From Deltaproteobacteria bacterium (GTDB lineage: Bacteria; Desulfobacterota; Desulfobulbia; Desulfobulbales; Desulfobulbaceae): a DNA stretch of 64,000 bases. The stretch's first letter is position 1. Every line of letters starts with the position of its first letter. Below are positions 27,359 through 37,366 of the stretch, in pieces. The position numbers and the translations under genes are program-made. The stretch covers positions 31,601-95,600 of the forward strand of contig JAJRQC010000028.1 of the NCBI GenBank assembly GCA_024280455.1, in the 5' to 3' direction. The notes under the pieces are model-generated. The model had not been told where the DNA came from and ran no database searches. It was given only the letters and a program-made list of their open reading frames with translations.

Positions 27359-29344
27359 TTAACTTACTTTGAATTTCTCGATCAGGACACGGAGGTCACC
27401 TGCGTATTGTTTGAGTTCGTCCGCTTTTTTCTTAACTTGCCCGGTTCCCTGTGAAATCTCTTCAGCTGTCTGGTTAACCTGAGCTACATCAGAAGCAATT
27501 TCCTGGGAGACTGAAGAGCTTTGCGCAACATTTTCAGCGACCTCACCGATCCCTTCTCCAGCCTGCTGGATATTCGTGGTCAGTTCGGTCATGGTGCCGG
27601 CCTGTTCCTCCAAGGCGGTTGCGATTTTGGAGACAATTTCATCGATCTCGTTGATGATTTCGGTAATGGTCCGGATACCGTTTACAGTGACATTGGTGGA
27701 GCTCTGGATGCTTTCTATTCGTTGTTTGATCGCACCGGTAGCCTCGGCAGTCTGCTTGGCAAGATCCTTGATCTCATTGGCGACGACCGCAAAGCCCTTA
27801 CCGGCTTCACCGGCCCTGGCTGCTTCAATTGTTGCGTTTAAGGCCAACAGGTTTGTCTGCGAGGATATCTCGTTGATTGTTTCAGTGACCTTGCCAATGT
27901 CCTTGGCTGAATGACCAAGCTCATCAACCTTGTCTGAGATATCGCTGGCCTCATTGACAGCCTGATCGGTTATCCTTTTGGCATTGGCTGTGGACTGTTG
28001 AATTTCATTGACCGTACGGGTAATCTCCTCGGTGGCCGTGGTCATCATATTAACGTTTGCTGCAGCCTCTTCAGTGGCAGCGGCAACACTGCTCATGTTT
28101 GAACTCATCTCTTCAGCCGCCGCCGCAACACTTTCAGAGCGCTGGGCGGATTCAGAGGCGCCTGCATCCATTTCTTTGGAGACTTGTGCCAGATTGTCCG
28201 ACGAATGATTCAGATTGTTGCTGTTTGCACTGATATCCTCAACCATGGTGCGTACACTGCTGATAAAGGTGTTCAGATAGGTGTTGAGTTCTGAAAATTC
28301 ATCCTGAGCGTTAATATTGCCGACATTGGGCTGTAGCCTGAGGTCACCTCGGCTGGCTCTTTCAAGTCGGCTGTTCATTGCTTTGAGTGGCCGATCAATC
28401 AAGCGTTGAAAAATGAAAAAGACCAGGGTCAGGACGACACAAAGGGCCAGCAAACCTGCTAGAACGATACTGAACGCCGACTTTTTTGCGGCTGACAGGT
28501 CGTCTGTGATGTCCTTGGGGATGGCCAGAATACCGACTGTTTTACCGCTGTAATCCTGGAGCGGCATATAGGCGGTCATCAGTTCCCGGTTGTTTTTAGA
28601 GACGCTGATAATTCTTGTCTCTTTACCCTGCATGACCTCCTTTAAAAAAGAAAAATCCTGTTGTGGTAGAGTCTGGTTGTCGGTTTTTGCCTGGTATTTG
28701 AATTCGTTACCGGACGGCACCACAACCAGGATTTCGGATTTGACGGTTTTTTTGACTAATTGCAACAGCTTGTCATTAATGGGGGCGCCAAACTCTACCG
28801 ATCCGGCATGCTTGCCCTGGTAAGAAACCGGGACCACTGCCCGGATAGAGAGTCCGGCTTTGCCGACCTCAATTCCGGATGCCTCTTTCCTGTCCCGATT
28901 AACGGACACTACGGTATGACGAAACCCGGACAGGTCATCGCCAAATTTTTTTGGTTTTTGCAACCGCAGAAAAGAGGTAGCCGGCGCCAGGTGGAAGTGA
29001 AAAACATTGAGGTCGATAATTGATTTCAGATCCTTATACATGGGTAGGGTAATATTGAGTAAATCTTCCCTGTTTTGTTCAAAGAGATCCTTTTTAACGG
29101 ATGGAATGTCGGCAACGGTCTTGGCCAGCAGACTGAGTTGATCAGTGGTGTCAACTATCAGCTTGTCCTTGATCTGAATGACATTCTCCTGCAGGTCTGT
29201 CTGTGCCTGCTCTATGGTTGTGCTGATGGTGTTGCGGTAGACTAGGAGTACCGGAATGAGGACCATGACGGCAATAAGAACACCAAGGGATAAAAGAAGT
29301 TTGCTTTTTACCCTTTTGGGCAAAAGATGTGTAAAGAAATTCAT
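27359..29344 (-). CDS. Methyl-accepting chemotaxis protein with periplasmic Cache sensor
   Basis: The 661-residue receptor has a first membrane segment at residues ~15-35 ([20 protein letters not shown]), a ~255-residue periplasmic domain that resembles double-Cache sensors ([41 protein letters not shown]), a second membrane segment near 295-315, a HAMP domain, and a cytoplasmic signalling rod with the hairpin tip [20 protein letters not shown]. The ligand is not known. Being inside the che operon it is probably the main receptor of this pathway. Confidence 0.94.
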   Translation of the reverse strand: MNFFTHLLPKRVKSKLLLSLGVLIAVMVLIPVLLVYRNTISTTIEQAQTDLQENVIQIKDKLIVDTTDQLSLLAKTVADIPSVKKDLFEQNREDLLNITLPMYKDLKSIIDLNVFHFHLAPATSFLRLQKPKKFGDDLSGFRHTVVSVNRDRKEASGIEVGKAGLSIRAVVPVSYQGKHAGSVEFGAPINDKLLQLVKKTVKSEILVVVPSGNEFKYQAKTDNQTLPQQDFSFLKEVMQGKETRIISVSKNNRELMTAYMPLQDYSGKTVGILAIPKDITDDLSAAKKSAFSIVLAGLLALCVVLTLVFFIFQRLIDRPLKAMNSRLERASRGDLRLQPNVGNINAQDEFSELNTYLNTFISSVRTMVEDISANSNNLNHSSDNLAQVSKEMDAGASESAQRSESVAAAAEEMSSNMSSVAAATEEAAANVNMMTTATEEITRTVNEIQQSTANAKRITDQAVNEASDISDKVDELGHSAKDIGKVTETINEISSQTNLLALNATIEAARAGEAGKGFAVVANEIKDLAKQTAEATGAIKQRIESIQSSTNVTVNGIRTITEIINEIDEIVSKIATALEEQAGTMTELTTNIQQAGEGIGEVAENVAQSSSVSQEIASDVAQVNQTAEEISQGTGQVKKKADELKQYAGDLRVLIEKFKVS

Positions 29345-29413
29345 TGATTTTCAACCTGGTTTTTTTTAAAAAAAATGCTCGGTGCTATCCTGTTGTTTCT
29401 GTCTTCTTTCATT

Positions 29414-32344
29414 TCAAGCAGGTTGTGCCGCTTCCGCCTCTTTGGCATAGCGGTGAACGCACTCCATCAGCCGTTCCTTATCCAATTTTATGTGATATTC
29501 ATCAATACCGACCGATTTACCCTTGGCAACGTCTTCTTCACCTGCAAGGGTGGTTAGGGCAATGACCGGGAGATGGGCGAATCTGGAATCGTTTTTGATC
29601 TTTTCGGTAAGTTCAAAGCCGTCCATGTTCGGCATTTCAATGTCAGTGACTACCATGGTGATTTCGTCGACATGCTGCTCAAGAACATTGAGGGCTTCAA
29701 CGCCGTCTTCACCCTCGAGAACATTGAACCCGGCTTCTTCCATGTAGCTGTGGACCTGATTGCGGAAAAAGTTCGAGTCTTCGACAATGAGAATAGTTGG
29801 TACAAAACCACTTTCCGCCACTGTTTCAGGCAGGGAGTAGTCGGCAAACCAGCCCGGGTTGATGGTTTGAACTATTTCAAAGATATCGACCAGCATGGTC
29901 GTGTGGCCGGCAATGATTGCAGATCCCATTATCCCGGTCTGTTTCAGCGTGACATCGTCGATATCGGATGAAACTTCTATTGCATCTATCGGGCCGATTG
30001 CAAGCAGGCCGATGTCCTTGCCGGAAAGATTGAATACAATAACCAGCAGGTTATCCTGGTCGGAGAGGGGCTTCACCATGGCGACCTCCTCAATGGAGAC
30101 CAGTGGCAGGCTGCCGCCACGATACTGCATGACCCTTCGTCCACCGACTTCTTCAATATCGCTTCGTTTTATCTTCTCAACTCTTTCCACCTGATTCAAG
30201 GGGACGGCAAACTGTTCATCGGCTGAGCTTGAGAATGTGAGCAATGCCTGTTTGTCCTTGGCCTTGATGATGGAATTTTTGGTAGCATCGGCAAGTTCGC
30301 CTGCACGGTCTGTTCCGTCCAGCGAGGTAAGTCCTGCCATGCGGGAGAGGTTGTTCACGTCAAGAATGAGGGCAATACGGCCGTCACCCATGATGGTCGC
30401 ACCGGCATATCCCTTGCACTGCTGGAGGTGGCGACCAAGCGGTTTGATAACTATTTCTTCGGAGTCATGGAGCCGATCAACGATCAGGCCGTACTTCATT
30501 GCACCGGTAGAGACGACGTCAATGTTCAAGGCACTGGCAGGACTCTGCCTGCGTTCACCGCGTTCACGTTCCAATTCGTCCCTGTTGGAATCCTGTTCGG
30601 GAGTATCCTGCGGAATGTCTTCCTTGAACATCGGTGTGGATCTGGAACGGCGGTCGGCGACCTGCTTCCGGCGGTCGGTTTTCAGTTCCTCCCTGGTCGG
30701 GTCGTAATACGTTCTAGGAATATCGAGTACATCCGAGAGCCGGATAAGGGGCAACAGGTTACCGCGCAGGCGAACAACCTCAGCGTCTCCGACTCGCTCG
30801 ATCCGTTCCTTGACCTTGGTGGCGGGGATGCGGAGAAGTTCTTCAAGGTTTACCTGGGGAATGGCATATCGTTCACCACCGGTCATGACAATCTGGCATG
30901 GGATAATGGCTAGAGTCAGAGGCAGCTTAATACTGATTGTACTGCCCCGGCCGACCTCGGATTCAATTTCAATGGATCCGCCCAGCTGGTCAAGGTTGGT
31001 TTTAACAACGTCCATACCCACACCACGGCCGGAAACATCAGTCACCTTTTTAGCGGTGGAAAATCCGGGCAGCAGAATCAGGTTGGTGCGCTCTTTTTCC
31101 GACATTGCCTTGGCCTGTTCCGGAGTGAGCATTCCTTTATTAATCGCGGTTTCCGCCAGCATGTTGCCGTCCAGGCCTTTGCCGTCATCACTGATCTCGA
31201 TCACAACCTGGCCTGCGGCATGGTATGCCTTGAGGACAATGAGACCTCTGGCCTCTTTTCCCTTGCGGATACGTTCATCAGGGGGCTCTATGCCGTGATC
31301 AACCGAGTTTCTGACCAGATGGGTCAGAGGGTCGTTAATGGCCTCAATAATGGTCTTGTCAAGCTCAACGTCTTTGCCGACAATGGTCAGATCCATCTGT
31401 TTGCCCAACTTTTTGGCAAGATCACGGACCACGCGGGGAAACTTGTTAAAAACATTGCCGATGGGCTGCATCCGGGTCAGCATGATGGCTTCCTGCAGCT
31501 CTGAGGTAACAAGATCAATGCGCTGGCCGACGGTCTCGGCATTACGGACATCACCGGAGGTGATGGTCTGTAAGAGCTGATTGCGGGAGAGAACAAGTTC
31601 GCCGGCCAGGTTCATCAGCTGGTCAAGCAGACTGACCGTAACCCGGATCGAGGTGTCGGCTTTCTGGGGCGTACTTTTTTTAGTCTTTGTTGTTTTTTTG
31701 GCCGCTGCCTTTGGTGCAGGTGGACTGACCGGCTCAGGGGGAGGTTCAGGTATCGGTTCAGGTTCAGGCGTGGGCTCTGGTTGTACCTCTTGCGTGCCGA
31801 CAGCCGGCCCAGGGTGCTCTTCTTCCTGTGGAGGCTGAGGCTGAACTTCTTCGGCTTTTTCTACCGGCTCAGGTTCGACGGCCGCTACCGCCGGTGCTTC
31901 AACTGCAGGCTCAGGGCTGGGCGCTGTTTTTTCAGGTTCAGGTTTTGCAGGTGCTTCCCCGCCTTCATAAATAGCATTCAGGGCATTGACATGTTCAGTG
32001 ATATCGACATCATTACTGTTTGCAACATCCTCAATGAGTTGTTGCAGTTCATCGGAGGCCAGCAGCAGGATGTTGACGATCTCCGGACTCGGGACTAATT
32101 TCTCGCTTCTGACCAGACCAAGAACATTTTCTGCTGCATGGGCAAGGTTCTGAATAACAGTCAGTCCCATGAAGCCGGCGCCACCCTTGATGGAGTGGGC
32201 TGCCCGAAAGACTTTGTTGACCAGCTCAACATCAATGTCGGCGCCACCTTCTTCAATGGCCAGAAGGTCGTTTTCTATGTCGGCAAGATGTTCCAGTGAC
32301 TCTTCTATAAAACCCTGCAGGATTTCATCATCTTCTATGGACAT
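29414..32344 (-). CDS. cheA: Hybrid chemotaxis kinase CheA with two CheW domains and a receiver
   Basis: The ATG at 32344 has GGAG seven bases upstream and starts MSIEDDEILQGF; the frame is open 24 codons further but without a ribosome site. The ~976-residue protein has an Hpt domain (phospho-His ~50 in AAHSIKGGAGFMGL), a Pro/Glu-rich linker (residues ~145-235), the dimerisation and HATPase domains (VRNSVDHGIEPPDER, ISDDGKGLDG, GRGVGMDVVKTNL), a CheW-like regulatory domain, a second CheW-like domain (FAVPLNQVERVEKIKR... LPLVSIEEVA), and a C-terminal receiver (ILIVEDSNFFRNQV, TDIEMPNMDGFEL). It heads the che operon. Confidence 0.94.
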   Translation of the reverse strand: MSIEDDEILQGFIEESLEHLADIENDLLAIEEGGADIDVELVNKVFRAAHSIKGGAGFMGLTVIQNLAHAAENVLGLVRSEKLVPSPEIVNILLLASDELQQLIEDVANSNDVDITEHVNALNAIYEGGEAPAKPEPEKTAPSPEPAVEAPAVAAVEPEPVEKAEEVQPQPPQEEEHPGPAVGTQEVQPEPTPEPEPIPEPPPEPVSPPAPKAAAKKTTKTKKSTPQKADTSIRVTVSLLDQLMNLAGELVLSRNQLLQTITSGDVRNAETVGQRIDLVTSELQEAIMLTRMQPIGNVFNKFPRVVRDLAKKLGKQMDLTIVGKDVELDKTIIEAINDPLTHLVRNSVDHGIEPPDERIRKGKEARGLIVLKAYHAAGQVVIEISDDGKGLDGNMLAETAINKGMLTPEQAKAMSEKERTNLILLPGFSTAKKVTDVSGRGVGMDVVKTNLDQLGGSIEIESEVGRGSTISIKLPLTLAIIPCQIVMTGGERYAIPQVNLEELLRIPATKVKERIERVGDAEVVRLRGNLLPLIRLSDVLDIPRTYYDPTREELKTDRRKQVADRRSRSTPMFKEDIPQDTPEQDSNRDELERERGERRQSPASALNIDVVSTGAMKYGLIVDRLHDSEEIVIKPLGRHLQQCKGYAGATIMGDGRIALILDVNNLSRMAGLTSLDGTDRAGELADATKNSIIKAKDKQALLTFSSSADEQFAVPLNQVERVEKIKRSDIEEVGGRRVMQYRGGSLPLVSIEEVAMVKPLSDQDNLLVIVFNLSGKDIGLLAIGPIDAIEVSSDIDDVTLKQTGIMGSAIIAGHTTMLVDIFEIVQTINPGWFADYSLPETVAESGFVPTILIVEDSNFFRNQVHSYMEEAGFNVLEGEDGVEALNVLEQHVDEITMVVTDIEMPNMDGFELTEKIKNDSRFAHLPVIALTTLAGEEDVAKGKSVGIDEYHIKLDKERLMECVHRYAKEAEAAQPA

Positions 32345-32565
32345 TTTTTTCTCCAATACATACCGTTGGGGGGCTAAGAAAATGAACTCAGGAAGGTTTC
32401 CATGCGTCATTTTCATTTTTCGATTCCCGGCCTGCCTGCATTTGCCTGCTCACCGGCATATTGTTATTGTACGTATCGTAAAAGGATTGTACAGCTTTAT
32501 TTTGTCGGATCTTGAAAAAAAATCACCAGAGATACATTTTTATTAACAGTTCAACAACGGGAGTA

Positions 32566-32793
32566 ATGATGATGGCTGATGTTCAACTGTTCACACAATA
32601 TCCATTTCAGATTGGTCAAAAAGTTCACATTATCGACGGCCCCCGCAAAGGAGACTGGGAAGTCATTGCCGTAGATGATAAAAAAGTCGGTTTACGCTGT
32701 CCTGTCACCGGGTTTGAGGCCAGCTGGGCCAGGTTTTGTTATTTTGTTAAAGAAAAGGGCATGGAATGGCCTGAGCGTACAAAAGCTGAATAA
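32566..32793 (+). CDS. Small conserved hypothetical protein, KOW/SH3-like
   Basis: This ~75-residue protein (MADVQLFTQYPF...) follows a GGGAG ribosome site; three consecutive ATG codons (32566, 32569, 32572) are possible starts, the last having the best spacing. The core FQIGQKVHIIDGPRKGDWEVIAVDDKKVGLRCPVTG looks like a KOW-type or SH3-like beta barrel that could bind nucleic acid or protein. I do not recognise a named family. It is monocistronic and diverges from cheA. Confidence 0.72.
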   Translation: MMMADVQLFTQYPFQIGQKVHIIDGPRKGDWEVIAVDDKKVGLRCPVTGFEASWARFCYFVKEKGMEWPERTKAE

Positions 32794-32914
32794 AGAATTT
32801 CATTGACTTTTTATATCCTCGACCTGTTGAATACCAACTGATAAATAGAGATATACAGGTGTGGCCTTTACTCTTCTTCCGGCAAACTCGAGTGATCCTG
32901 CCGTCGATTCATCT

Positions 32915-33191
32915 GTTTATCCGAAAATCGGATTACGCGATGTTATGAACGTAACTTGTTGATTTTCATAGTTTGTTGTGCCGGAAAAGCATGGCGGTTT
33001 ATCCGAAAATAACCCACGAAGTGATGTCGTATCAGGCTATTTTCATCCTTGGTTGTGGCTGTGACGTTAAAAATCCTGGTCCAGCCATGCTGGTTTATCT
33101 GAAAATAGCCCACGAAGTGCGCTGATTCGGGCTATTTTCATCCTTGGTTGTGGCTGTGACGTTAAAAATCTTGGTCCAGCCATGCTGGTTT
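32915..33191. repeat. R1 dispersed element, tandem array of three units
   Basis: Two near-identical ~95-bp units lie head to tail at 32996-33091 and 33092-33186, each running GGTTTATC-TGAAAATA..., a palindrome with GGCTATTTTCAT, then TTGGTTGTGGCTGTGACG and TGGTCCAGCCATGCT. A diverged third unit precedes them at about 32915-32995. This array fills most of the ~450-bp gap between the small protein at 32566 and asnB. Related copies occur at 47853, 55619, 60632 and 63485. Confidence 0.85.
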
Positions 33192-33249
33192 CTATGAAAT
33201 CCTGCTGCCTGCCGGGTATCGGGGAAATCATTACCCTTTGTGTTTGCCT

Positions 33250-35133
33250 ATGTGTGGTTTTTTCGGGATCTATGATCCGCAGAGCTTCAGACCCGTACCG
33301 GCTGCCCGGCTTGAAAGGATCAGTGCGTCCATCCGCCATCGGGGACCTGATGACCAGGGGTTCTTTTCAGATACCAATATAGCCCTTGCTTTCAACCGTC
33401 TCTCCATTATTGATTTGACCAGGGCCGGTCACCAACCCATGTCCAGTGTGGAGGGAGATCTTCACCTGGTTTTTAATGGTGAGATCTTTAATTACATAGA
33501 GTTGAGAACCCGTCTGCAGGCAAAAGGCCATATATTTGTTTCAGAGAGTGATACCGAGGTTATTCTCCATGCCTACCGGGAGTACGGGGTGGAATGTTTG
33601 TCCCATTTCAACGGGATGTGGGCATTTGCCCTCTATGATGCGAAAAAAAAGAGGATCTTCTGCAGCCGTGACCGGTTCGGGATAAAACCCTTTTATTATA
33701 ATGTAGATGGCCAGACCCTCACCTTTGCCTCGGAAATCAAAGCGCTGCTCAAGGCCGGCGTAAAGGCTGAACCGGATAACCGGCAGGTTTTCCAATACCT
33801 TGCCCTGGGCCAGCTGGATATCGACGAGAAAACGATGTTCGGCAATGTTCTGCAGCTGCCGCCGGCCCATTACCTGGTTTATGAAAATGAACAGGTGAAG
33901 GTCTCGAAATTCTGGGGTCTGGAGGATCAGAAAAATACTGCGGATCTGTCCATGAGGCCGGAAGCGATTCTGGAGCATTTCCGGGAACTGTTTTTCAGTG
34001 CGGTCGACATCCGGCTGAGAAGCGACGTGCCTATCGGGGCATTGCTGAGCGGGGGGCTTGACTCGTCGGCTATTGTTTCAGTTATCGATCTGCTGGCCAG
34101 AGAGAAGAAAATCCCACTTAATATCAAAACCTTCACCGCCTCCTACAGTGAAAAGAGTATCGATGAGTCCCATTATGCGGCAGAGGTGGTGAAGAAAACC
34201 GGCATCCAAAACGTTCTTGTCTACCCGAACGCAGAGGGTGAACTCTGGCAGGATATCGAAAAAGTGATCTATCATCAGGATGAACCACCCCTTACCATGA
34301 CGGCCTTTGCCCATTGGTATCTGATGGAGGAGATTCACAAGCAGAACATCAAGGTCATCATCAGCGGCCAGGGGGCCGATGAGATGATGGCCGGATATGT
34401 GGAGCAATTTTCCGGTTTTTTTCTGGCCGACCTGCTGGCTCAAGGTGCTCTTGGGAAATTCTTTCATGAAACGAGCAGATTGCACGACAACAGCCTGCTG
34501 TCCTACCGGCTTATCCTGGCCCAGCTTGTCAAGGCCTTTTTGTCCAGAAGAATTGCAAATATTTTTAAATCCCTGCTCAGAGAAAAAGCGATCCAGCATC
34601 TGGAATATGGATTTGTTAAAAATCACTGGCGTTCTTTTTCTCCGCTTACCGGGATGAAGCAGTATTCCCGCCTGAATCAGCAGTTGCACAGGTCCTTTAC
34701 CGTCGAATCCCTGCCAAGAATTCTCCATTACGAGGACAGAAATTCCATGGCTTTTTCCATAGAACAACGGGTACCTTTTCTGGATTATCGGTTGGTGGAA
34801 TTTCTCTTTGGCCTCTCCAACAGGCAGAAGATGGAAGACGGGATCGCTAAGGTTATCCTGCGGCGGGCCTTGAAAGGGGTGATGCCCGATGCAATTGTCA
34901 ACCGGTATTCAAAACTCGGCTTTACAGTACCGCAAAAACGATGGATCCAGGAGATGGATGGCTATGTAAACGATTTGTTTTCCTCCACCGCTTTTAAACA
35001 GCGCGGCTACTGGAATCCGGAAAAAATTAAAAAACTGTACAGGGATAACCGGGAAAAAGGGTCGCGGATGGACACGTTCCTGTGGCGGGTTATTGCCTGT
35101 GAAACCTGGCATACCAGATTTTTTAAATCTTAA
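33250..35133 (+). CDS. asnB: Asparagine synthetase (glutamine-hydrolysing)
   Basis: The enzyme makes asparagine, or amidates a related substrate, from aspartate, ATP and glutamine. The start must be the ATG at 33250 because the N-terminal nucleophile Cys has to follow Met (MCGFFGIYD). The 627-residue protein has the class II glutaminase domain (RHRGPDDQG, FNGEIFNYIELR) and the ATP pyrophosphatase synthetase domain (IGALLSGGLDSSAIVS, SGQGADEMMAGY). The glycosyltransferase 22 bp downstream suggests a role in surface polysaccharide modification, as often seen for extra AsnB paralogues. No strong ribosome site is visible. Confidence 0.92.
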   Translation: MCGFFGIYDPQSFRPVPAARLERISASIRHRGPDDQGFFSDTNIALAFNRLSIIDLTRAGHQPMSSVEGDLHLVFNGEIFNYIELRTRLQAKGHIFVSESDTEVILHAYREYGVECLSHFNGMWAFALYDAKKKRIFCSRDRFGIKPFYYNVDGQTLTFASEIKALLKAGVKAEPDNRQVFQYLALGQLDIDEKTMFGNVLQLPPAHYLVYENEQVKVSKFWGLEDQKNTADLSMRPEAILEHFRELFFSAVDIRLRSDVPIGALLSGGLDSSAIVSVIDLLAREKKIPLNIKTFTASYSEKSIDESHYAAEVVKKTGIQNVLVYPNAEGELWQDIEKVIYHQDEPPLTMTAFAHWYLMEEIHKQNIKVIISGQGADEMMAGYVEQFSGFFLADLLAQGALGKFFHETSRLHDNSLLSYRLILAQLVKAFLSRRIANIFKSLLREKAIQHLEYGFVKNHWRSFSPLTGMKQYSRLNQQLHRSFTVESLPRILHYEDRNSMAFSIEQRVPFLDYRLVEFLFGLSNRQKMEDGIAKVILRRALKGVMPDAIVNRYSKLGFTVPQKRWIQEMDGYVNDLFSSTAFKQRGYWNPEKIKKLYRDNREKGSRMDTFLWRVIACETWHTRFFKS

Positions 35134-35155
35134 AAGAAAACGCTATATCCACTCC

Positions 35156-36034
35156 ATGAAAAACACGCAATACGTCGTAATTACTCCGGTCAGAAACGAA
35201 GAAAAATACATTGATAAAACCATGCAAGCGGTGATTGATCAGACCATTACACCGATGCAGTGGATTATTGTCAATGACGGTTCCTCGGATAGGACCCAGG
35301 AAATCGTAGAGGAGAGAATCCGTTCCCACAGCTGGATTACCCTGGTCAACATGAGTGACAGGGGATTCTCAGCCGTGGGCAAGGGCATTGTCGAGTCCTT
35401 TCATGCCGGGTTTAAAAGTATTAAGCGTCCTGATGACTGGGAATTCATCGCCAAGCTCGATGGTGATCTTTCCATGGATGAAAAATATTTTGAAAATCTT
35501 ATTCTTCGGTTTGAGGAGAATGAAAAACTAGGCATTGCCGGAGGTACTTGTTTTTGTGAAGAAAATGGAACCATGCATGAAGAAAAAACACCGACATTCC
35601 ATCCCATTGCCGCCGCACGGCTGTACCGGCGATGCTGTTTTGAAGAGATAGGGGGGTTGTCGGCCTGTAATGCCTGGGATACCATCGACCTGCTGCGTGC
35701 GCGGACAAAAGGCTGGGAAACCCGTCGTTTCCCTGATTCGCGGATTATTCACTACCGGATCATGTCATCCCGTCAGGGGCTCTGGGAGGGCAAGAAGAGA
35801 ACCGGACGTAACTTGTATTTAACCGGGTACTCGATCCTTTTTCTCCTTGCCCGAAGTACATACCGGCTCTTTAAAAAACCGTATATCGTTGAGTCTGCTG
35901 GTGTAATGTATGGGTATTTTAAGGCAATGTTGAAAAATGAACCGTTGGCGGTCACGCCGGAGGAAAAGGCCTTTCTGCGCCGGGAACAGCGGCAGCGATT
36001 GCTTGGGACCTATGGACAGGGCAAAAAAAAATGA
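35156..36034 (+). CDS. Family 2 glycosyltransferase
   Basis: The ATG at 35156 gives MKNTQYVVITPVRNEEKYI, the normal GT2 beginning. The GT-A fold is indicated by VNDGSSDRT and the metal-binding KLDGDLSMD (DxD-like). The acceptor region includes FEEIGGLSACNAWDTIDLLRA. A weakly hydrophobic stretch near residues 220-235 (YLTGYSILFLLARSTYRLF) may touch the membrane. The length is 292 residues. The gene follows asnB closely and converges on slyD. The sugar donor cannot be told from sequence alone. Confidence 0.9.
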   Translation: MKNTQYVVITPVRNEEKYIDKTMQAVIDQTITPMQWIIVNDGSSDRTQEIVEERIRSHSWITLVNMSDRGFSAVGKGIVESFHAGFKSIKRPDDWEFIAKLDGDLSMDEKYFENLILRFEENEKLGIAGGTCFCEENGTMHEEKTPTFHPIAAARLYRRCCFEEIGGLSACNAWDTIDLLRARTKGWETRRFPDSRIIHYRIMSSRQGLWEGKKRTGRNLYLTGYSILFLLARSTYRLFKKPYIVESAGVMYGYFKAMLKNEPLAVTPEEKAFLRREQRQRLLGTYGQGKKK

Positions 36035-36043
36035 GTCAACCCC

Positions 36044-36484
36044 TCAAGTTGCAATGGCGTGGAGAGTGACGGTATAGGTAAGAACCTTACCGGCCAGAGG
36101 GTGATTGTAATCGACGGAGACCTTTTCGCTGTTGACGGCGAGAACCATAGCCGGCACCTGTTCACTTTTACCGTCTCTCTCAACCGCAAGGGAAAGGATC
36201 ATGCCCGGTTTTGGATCAAGCTTGCCGTCGAAGACAGAACGTTTGATATCATGGACAAGGGTATCATGGTGTGGCCCGAAGGCATCTTCCGGCTGGATAT
36301 GAACGGTTCTTGATTCGCCGGGGTTCATGCCCAGCAGGCTGGCTTCCACAGCTTTTAAGACCCTGCCGGAGCCTATCGACAGATGAATCGGTTTGGAGGC
36401 AGGGACTTTTTCAAAGACTTCACCGTTCTCAAGGGTCGCGGTATAACTAATGCTTACAGTGTCTGTCAGGGCTACGGGGCACAT
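36044..36484 (-). CDS. FKBP-type peptidyl-prolyl isomerase, SlyD-like
   Basis: The 146-residue protein has the SlyD arrangement: an FKBP half (VSISYTATLENGEVFEKV, SIGSGRVLKAVEASLLGMNPGE), an inserted IF chaperone domain (HIQPEDAFGPHHDTLV to PAMVLAVNSEKVSVDYNHPLAGKVL), and a closing FKBP strand. It lacks the His-rich metal-binding tail of E. coli SlyD. It likely assists folding in the cytoplasm; no signal peptide is present. It is a single-gene unit. Confidence 0.9.
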   Translation of the reverse strand: MCPVALTDTVSISYTATLENGEVFEKVPASKPIHLSIGSGRVLKAVEASLLGMNPGESRTVHIQPEDAFGPHHDTLVHDIKRSVFDGKLDPKPGMILSLAVERDGKSEQVPAMVLAVNSEKVSVDYNHPLAGKVLTYTVTLHAIAT

Positions 36485-36723
36485 GGGTGGGTCCTCTTGT
36501 CTGCGTCAGGAGACGGCATGGTCGTTCTGTTATTTTTATGGTACAGGTTGCTTGTTTTTGAGCGAGTAATTATAATCGACCTTTGCTGAAAAAACAATCT
36601 CTACCCTTCAGAAGGGTCGTATCATGGTACCTTTTTGAAAATACCTGCAATAAAACACCTGCCGGGACTTGACAAAGAAGGGCTGACGGCCTAAATGTGA
36701 ACAGCCATATTTATGAGGTCGTC

Positions 36724-36909
36724 ATGGAACTTGAATGTGAAAAATATAAAGAGAACGTTGACTCTGAAAATGCGGTTTGTCGCCACCCTGATGACTATTG
36801 CCAGTTCAGATCTGGCTGTATAATCCAATTTATGGAAAAGGAGCGCAGGGGGCAGCAGAAGTCGTCGGTTGGGTTTCGGTCCAAAAGTACAGTCAAAACA
36901 CAATCGTGA
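36724..36909 (+). CDS. Small Cys-rich conserved hypothetical protein
   Basis: The ATG at 36724, five bases after GAGGT, begins MELECEKYKENVDSENAVC and gives a 61-residue protein with five Cys, two of them in CRHPDDYCQFRSGCIIQF. The spacing C-x(6)-C-x(6)-C suggests a metal or Fe-S knuckle. I recall similar small proteins in deltaproteobacteria but no assigned function. It lies 34 bp upstream of hisI and could be in its operon. Confidence 0.65.
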   Translation: MELECEKYKENVDSENAVCRHPDDYCQFRSGCIIQFMEKERRGQQKSSVGFRSKSTVKTQS

Positions 36910-36943
36910 TCGTTTTTTTGTTCCGTTAATCTTCGAGAAGGTT

Positions 36944-37324
36944 ATGATCGAGTTAGATTTCAGTAAGGATCCGCATGGGCTGTTGCCTGCCATTGTTCAG
37001 GAGTATACCAGTGGTGATATATTAATGCTTGCCTACATAAATCAGGAGTCCTGGCAGCAGACCCTTGAAACCGGTAAGGCACACTATGGGAGTCGATCAC
37101 GCAACAAGATCTGGCTCAAAGGAGAATCTTCCGGTCACGTACAGGTCATAAAAGATATTTTTGTTGACTGTGATCAGGATACAGTGGTTTTCCAGGTTGA
37201 ACAGCTAGGCAGGGCTGCCTGTCATAAGGGGTATCACAGTTGTTTCTACCGCAGGGTGGCCGGCGATGAGCTGAAAATCGATACGGAACCGATCTTTAAT
37301 CCTGAGGACGTGTACGGCAAGTAA
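36944..37324 (+). CDS. hisI: Phosphoribosyl-AMP cyclohydrolase
   Basis: HisI opens the purine ring of PR-AMP, the third step of histidine synthesis. The 126-residue protein starts at ATG 36944 behind GAGAAGG. It has DILMLAYINQESWQQTLETGKAHYGSRSR, the metal-binding DIFVDCDQDTVVFQVEQLG and the Cys pair of RAACHKGYHSCFYR. There is no HisE (pyrophosphohydrolase) fusion. hisG follows 72 bp later, behind a heptanucleotide array. Confidence 0.94.
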   Translation: MIELDFSKDPHGLLPAIVQEYTSGDILMLAYINQESWQQTLETGKAHYGSRSRNKIWLKGESSGHVQVIKDIFVDCDQDTVVFQVEQLGRAACHKGYHSCFYRRVAGDELKIDTEPIFNPEDVYGK

Positions 37325-37366
37325 GGCGTGCTGCCATCTGTTCTGGAATTACAACCCGAATACTTT

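Noticed and set aside
32915..33191. CRISPR array
   Set aside because: The units are ~95 bp, directly joined and lack short repeats with unique spacers; they are a tandem R1 element.
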